A DNA stretch of 37,092 nt from Candidatus Palauibacter polyketidifaciens (lineage in GTDB: Bacteria > Gemmatimonadota > Gemmatimonadetes > Palauibacterales > Palauibacteraceae). Position 1 is the stretch's first letter, and the number at the start of each line of letters is the position of its first letter. This document shows, one piece after another, positions 34,229 through 37,092 of the stretch. Under the pieces are notes generated by a model that saw only the letters and a program-made list of their open reading frames with translations, did not search any database and had not been told where the DNA came from. A program made the translations under genes and the position numbers. The stretch covers positions 1-37,092 of the forward strand of contig NZ_CANPVO010000034.1 of NCBI RefSeq assembly GCF_947581785.1. Reading direction: 5' to 3'.

Positions 34229-35455
34229 ATGAAGGCACGTCATTGGGTCACGTTGATCGTCCTGCTCGTCGCGGGTGCGGCCGTCGTCGGGATCTTCATG
34301 CGGCTGAACGAGGAAGGGGAGGACGAGCCGCAGAGCTTCGGCGATGCCGCAGCGGACTCCGTGGCCGAGGCGGTGCGCGGGACGGCTTCGGCGGCCGCGT
34401 TCGCCACGGACATTTTCCTTCCCGTCGAAGGGGCCGTCATCCAGCGCGACACGTTCGTGCTCTGGGTCACGGCGAGCGGTCACGCCGCTTCCCTCCGCCA
34501 GGCTCCCCTCCACGCGGAAGTCGAGGGGCCCGTCACCGCCGTGCCGGTGCAGGAAGGCGGGCTCGTGAGTGCCGGTCAAACTCTCGCCCGGATCGACCCC
34601 GCGCTCTACGAACTCCGGGTGCAGGGGGCGGAAGCCGGGGTGAAGCGAGCTCAGGCGGAGTACGACGACCGCGTGCTCTTCGACGACCAACTGCCGGACT
34701 CGGTACGCATGGCCAGGGCGGAACAGGCGCGGATCCGGGTCGGCCTCGACGAGCAGGAAGCAGCGCTTTCCGAGAGGCGGTATGAGCTGGCGAAGACTCG
34801 TATCGTCGCTCCCTTCTCCGGCCTTGTAGCGAACCTCTCGGTGGCGCAGGGGAGCCGCGTCCGAGCGGGGGACTCGATCGCGACGGTGGTCGATCTTTCG
34901 GAGATCGACATCGATGCCGGAGTGCTCCATTCCGAACTGCCGCTGGTGGAGGTGGGGCGACAGGCGACGGCCACCTTCCCTGCGCTCCCCGGCGAAGTCT
35001 TCCAGGGGCGCGTCGTGAGCGTGAACCCGCTGATCGATGCCGAGACGCTGACCGCACGGGTCACCGTGCGGCTGTCGAACCCGGAGGCGCGGATCGTCCC
35101 GGGCATGCCGGGGAACGTGCGGATCGCCGGCCGGCAGCTCGAGGACCGGACGTTCGTGCCGAAGGAGGCGGTCGTGGAGCGGAGTCGGCGCCAGGTCGTG
35201 TTCGTGTTCGAGCCGGGGTCGCCGGGTGCGGAGACGGGGCGCGCCCAGTGGGAGTATGTGACGCTGGGCCTCGAGAACGACACACAGGTCGAGATCATCC
35301 CCAGCCCGGACGGAGACGACACATTCGTGCCCGCGGGCGGCGAAGTCGTGCTCATCGACGGTCACGCCACGCTGACGCACGATGCCCAGGTGCGCATCGA
35401 AAACCACAGCGACCTCGTGGCGCCCGCGGAACCCGCCCCGGACGGTTCGCGGTGA
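34229..35455 (+). CDS. Efflux periplasmic adaptor (HlyD/membrane fusion protein)
   Basis: The adaptor of a tripartite efflux pump, linking inner-membrane transporter and outer-membrane channel. 408 residues with CGAGG upstream of the ATG. The N-terminal membrane anchor is HWVTLIVLLVAGAAVVGIFM (5–24). Next come a lipoyl/biotinyl-like half-motif (PVTAVPVQEGGLVSAGQTLARIDP), a helical hairpin (EAGVKRAQAEYDD to LSERRYELAKTRIVAPFSGLV), the second lipoyl half, a beta-barrel (VVDLSEIDIDAGVLHSELPLV) and a membrane-proximal domain (RVVSVNPLIDAETLTARVTVRL... IVPGMPGNVRI). The stop overlaps the TolC-type start as GTGA. Confidence 0.93.
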   Translation: MKARHWVTLIVLLVAGAAVVGIFMRLNEEGEDEPQSFGDAAADSVAEAVRGTASAAAFATDIFLPVEGAVIQRDTFVLWVTASGHAASLRQAPLHAEVEGPVTAVPVQEGGLVSAGQTLARIDPALYELRVQGAEAGVKRAQAEYDDRVLFDDQLPDSVRMARAEQARIRVGLDEQEAALSERRYELAKTRIVAPFSGLVANLSVAQGSRVRAGDSIATVVDLSEIDIDAGVLHSELPLVEVGRQATATFPALPGEVFQGRVVSVNPLIDAETLTARVTVRLSNPEARIVPGMPGNVRIAGRQLEDRTFVPKEAVVERSRRQVVFVFEPGSPGAETGRAQWEYVTLGLENDTQVEIIPSPDGDDTFVPAGGEVVLIDGHATLTHDAQVRIENHSDLVAPAEPAPDGSR

Positions 35456-36837
35456 GGCCGGCGGCGAGTCGGCGCATGCCACGGCTTCTTGCAACGGCCC
35501 TGCTGGCGACGGGCGGACTTGCGGCCGCATCGCCGGCGGTCGCGCAGGGACGGATGCTCCCGGATACGCTCGATATCGAGCGGGCGGTCCGAATCGCCGT
35601 TAGCGAAAGCCCGGTGCTGATGAGTTCCCGCGCCGCAGCGGACGGAGCGGGCGCCGACCGGTTGGCGGCTTGGGGGGCGTTTCTTCCCCGGGCGTCGGTG
35701 GGCCTGGATCTCAGTCGCTCGAGCGCCACCCGCTCCACGTACGATGCCCAGGAAGGACCCGCCGAGCGGCTGCAGGAACGTCTCACGTACACGTCTCAGT
35801 CCGCCGGCCAGGGGTTGAATCTCGGTATAACAGTGCTCGAGGGAGGTCGACGCTTCGCGGAACTCCGGCGGAGCGCGGCAAACTTCAGGGGCGCGCAGCG
35901 ACGTTACGACGATGAGCAACGGAGGGTTGTCGCGGCGGTGCGGCGTGAGTTCCTCGACGCCCTGCGGCGCCAGGAGTTGCTGGAGTTGACGCGGACCCAG
36001 ATCGCCGACCGGGAAATCGAACTCGAAATCGCCAGCCGGCGGTACGAGATCGCGGCCGTGGAACGCACGGACCTTCTTGGCGCCGAGCTCCAACTGCTGA
36101 ACGCCCGGATCCGGCTCATTGCGGAACAGAACCTGTTGCGGGTCGGGCTCCGGCAGCTCGCGGTCTCGATGGGGCTGCCGCCCGAAGCGGGCGAAGGACT
36201 CGTACTGGCCGGAGATGAGGGCCTGCCCGCCGGGGCGCCGGACATCGAGTCCATCGTCCGCACCGCCGTGATCTCCGATCCCGGACTTGCCGCGCTGGAG
36301 GCCGATCGGTCCGCGGCGTCCGCATCGCTGTGGTCCGCCCGCATGATATACCTGCCCCGGATCGACGTAGGCTTCAGGTTGAACCGCAACGAGAGCTTCG
36401 GCTCCGATGTTTCGTTCTGGCAGTTCGACCCGGGCGATACGAGCAGTGGGTTCAGCGTCTCGGCTTCCTGGAACCTCTTCGACGGTTTCGGCCGCGAACG
36501 CCAGAACGCCCAGGCGTCGGCCGCCAAGCGACGGGCCGAGGAAGATTATCGGCGGTTGCGGTTGGAGATCGAACGCGATGTCAGGCGCTTCGGTACCGAG
36601 ATCGAAGAGCTTGCTCAGACGCTGGGGTTACTGGAGCAGGCGTATGAGATATCGAGAGAGCGTCTCGATATGGAGCAGGAACGCTATCGGCTTGGCACCA
36701 CGAGCTATCTTGAGCTTCAAAACGCGGTCACCGCGTTGCAGAACGCCGAGACCTCGCTGATCCAGAACCGGTACGACTACCAGATCGCCTGGTCGAATCT
36801 GGCCGAATACGTCGACGGCGGGCCCGGCGGCCGATGA
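35452..36837 (+). CDS. Outer-membrane efflux channel (TolC/OEP family)
   Basis: The outer-membrane exit duct of the pump. The GTG at 35452 overlaps the adaptor stop (GTGA) and gives 461 residues; ATG 35476 is the alternative and also leaves an intact signal peptide (RLLATALLATGGLAAASPAVAQ). The mature protein has the two OEP repeats: LDIERAVRIAVSESPVLMSSRAAADGA and the matching second half IESIVRTAVISDPGLAALEAD. Each is followed by long helices and barrel strands, for example RIDVGFRLNRNESF and GFSVSASWNLFDGFGRERQNA. The C-terminal TSYLELQNAVTALQNAETSLIQNRYDY is classic. It is followed at once by the RND gene. Confidence 0.93.
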   Translation: MRPAASRRMPRLLATALLATGGLAAASPAVAQGRMLPDTLDIERAVRIAVSESPVLMSSRAAADGAGADRLAAWGAFLPRASVGLDLSRSSATRSTYDAQEGPAERLQERLTYTSQSAGQGLNLGITVLEGGRRFAELRRSAANFRGAQRRYDDEQRRVVAAVRREFLDALRRQELLELTRTQIADREIELEIASRRYEIAAVERTDLLGAELQLLNARIRLIAEQNLLRVGLRQLAVSMGLPPEAGEGLVLAGDEGLPAGAPDIESIVRTAVISDPGLAALEADRSAASASLWSARMIYLPRIDVGFRLNRNESFGSDVSFWQFDPGDTSSGFSVSASWNLFDGFGRERQNAQASAAKRRAEEDYRRLRLEIERDVRRFGTEIEELAQTLGLLEQAYEISRERLDMEQERYRLGTTSYLELQNAVTALQNAETSLIQNRYDYQIAWSNLAEYVDGGPGGR

Positions 36838-36868
36838 CGAACCCCCGCCGCATTCGAGTCGGCTGACC

Positions 36869-37092
36869 GTGGCGCTTCCCGACGTTTCGCTTCGGCGGCC
36901 GGTGGCGACGGCGATGCTCTATGTGGGCATCGCCGTGCTGGGCGTGGTGTCGTTCCTCCGGCTGCCCATCGATCTCCTGCCGGATGTCGCCTTCCCGACG
37001 CTCTCCGTGTGGACGACGTACTCGGATGCGGGGCCCGCGGAGGTCGAGCGCTTCATCACGGAACCGATCGAACAACAGTTGTACTCGATCCC
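36869..37092 (+). CDS. RND-type efflux transporter, N-terminal fragment (truncated by window)
   Basis: The first 74 codons of an inner-membrane resistance-nodulation-division pump. The GTG at 36869 begins VALPDVSLRRPVATAMLYVG; the first membrane helix (VATAMLYVGIAVLGVVSFLRL) is followed by PIDLLPDVAFPTLSVWTTY and GPAEVERFITEPIEQQL, the invariant start of AcrB-like proton-driven exporters. It lies 31 bp after the TolC-type stop. An ATG overlapping that stop (36834) closes after ten codons and is not the start. Together with the preceding genes it forms a complete tripartite pump, substrate unknown. The rest lies beyond the window. Confidence 0.92.
   Translation, partial: MALPDVSLRRPVATAMLYVGIAVLGVVSFLRLPIDLLPDVAFPTLSVWTTYSDAGPAEVERFITEPIEQQLYSI

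Noticed and set aside
36834..36866. ATG overlapping the TolC-type stop as the RND gene start
   Set aside because: That frame stops after ten codons; the RND N-terminus is encoded from GTG 36869 in a different frame.

Overview
The window reads as one contiguous stretch of a high-GC, Gram-negative-type bacterial chromosome. The evidence for an outer membrane is a HlyD–TolC–RND efflux cassette, a probable outer-membrane barrel protein and several lipoprotein or Tat signals. The mix of housekeeping genes with Tat/Sec-exported amidase, serine hydrolase, Asp-box (VPS10/sortilin-like) and TolB-N/TPR proteins resembles Gemmatimonadota. That assignment is an inference from gene content, not from a marker-gene tree. 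No mobile element, phage gene, CRISPR array or integration site was seen.

Region 1 (1–4.8 kb): the 3' end of groEL with its GGM tail and a terminator-like hairpin, then two tandem paralogous lipoproteins that carry a zinc-metalloprotease HExxH...WLxE signature. Region 2 (4.8–20.05 kb): a long co-directional core block, thrS–infC–rpmI–rplT–pheS–pheT–coiled-coil ORF–zapA–(ncRNA)–rny–folD–xseA–xseB–ispA–nadK–recN. Many neighbours overlap by 4 nt (ATGA, GTGA, TTGA), which indicates translational coupling. The block joins translation (tRNA charging, IF3, L35, L20), cell division (ZapA), RNA decay (RNase Y), one-carbon metabolism (FolD), DNA repair (Exo VII, RecN), isoprenoid supply and NADP synthesis. 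Two RNA-level control points stand out: a structured leader ending in a terminator just before infC, and a highly structured RNA between zapA and rny that sits where 6S RNA is often found.

Region 3 (20.05–23.6 kb): a reverse-strand barrel-like protein with a promoter that suggests a leaderless mRNA, tRNA-Cys(GCA), a CaCA-family Ca2+/H+ antiporter starting at TTG, and a small reverse-strand membrane/coiled-coil protein. Region 4 (23.8–33.2 kb): accessory exported proteins. These are a Tat amidase, a beta-lactamase-fold serine hydrolase, tRNA-Leu(CAA), a 1136-aa Asp-box protein, a TolB-N/TPR membrane protein, and a HisC-like aminotransferase with a Tat signal. Region 5 (33.2–37.1 kb): an enoyl-CoA hydratase on the reverse strand, diverging from a tripartite efflux operon (HlyD–TolC–RND, the last cut by the window edge). 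The shared intergenic region carries a good promoter and two palindromes that could be operators.

I did not find a clearly new multi-gene system. The strongest second-look items are the zapA–rny RNA, the infC leader, the leaderless promoters, the exported HisC-like enzyme and the paired metalloprotease lipoproteins. Gene calls rest on motifs recognised by eye. RNA folds were drawn by hand and no homology search was possible.
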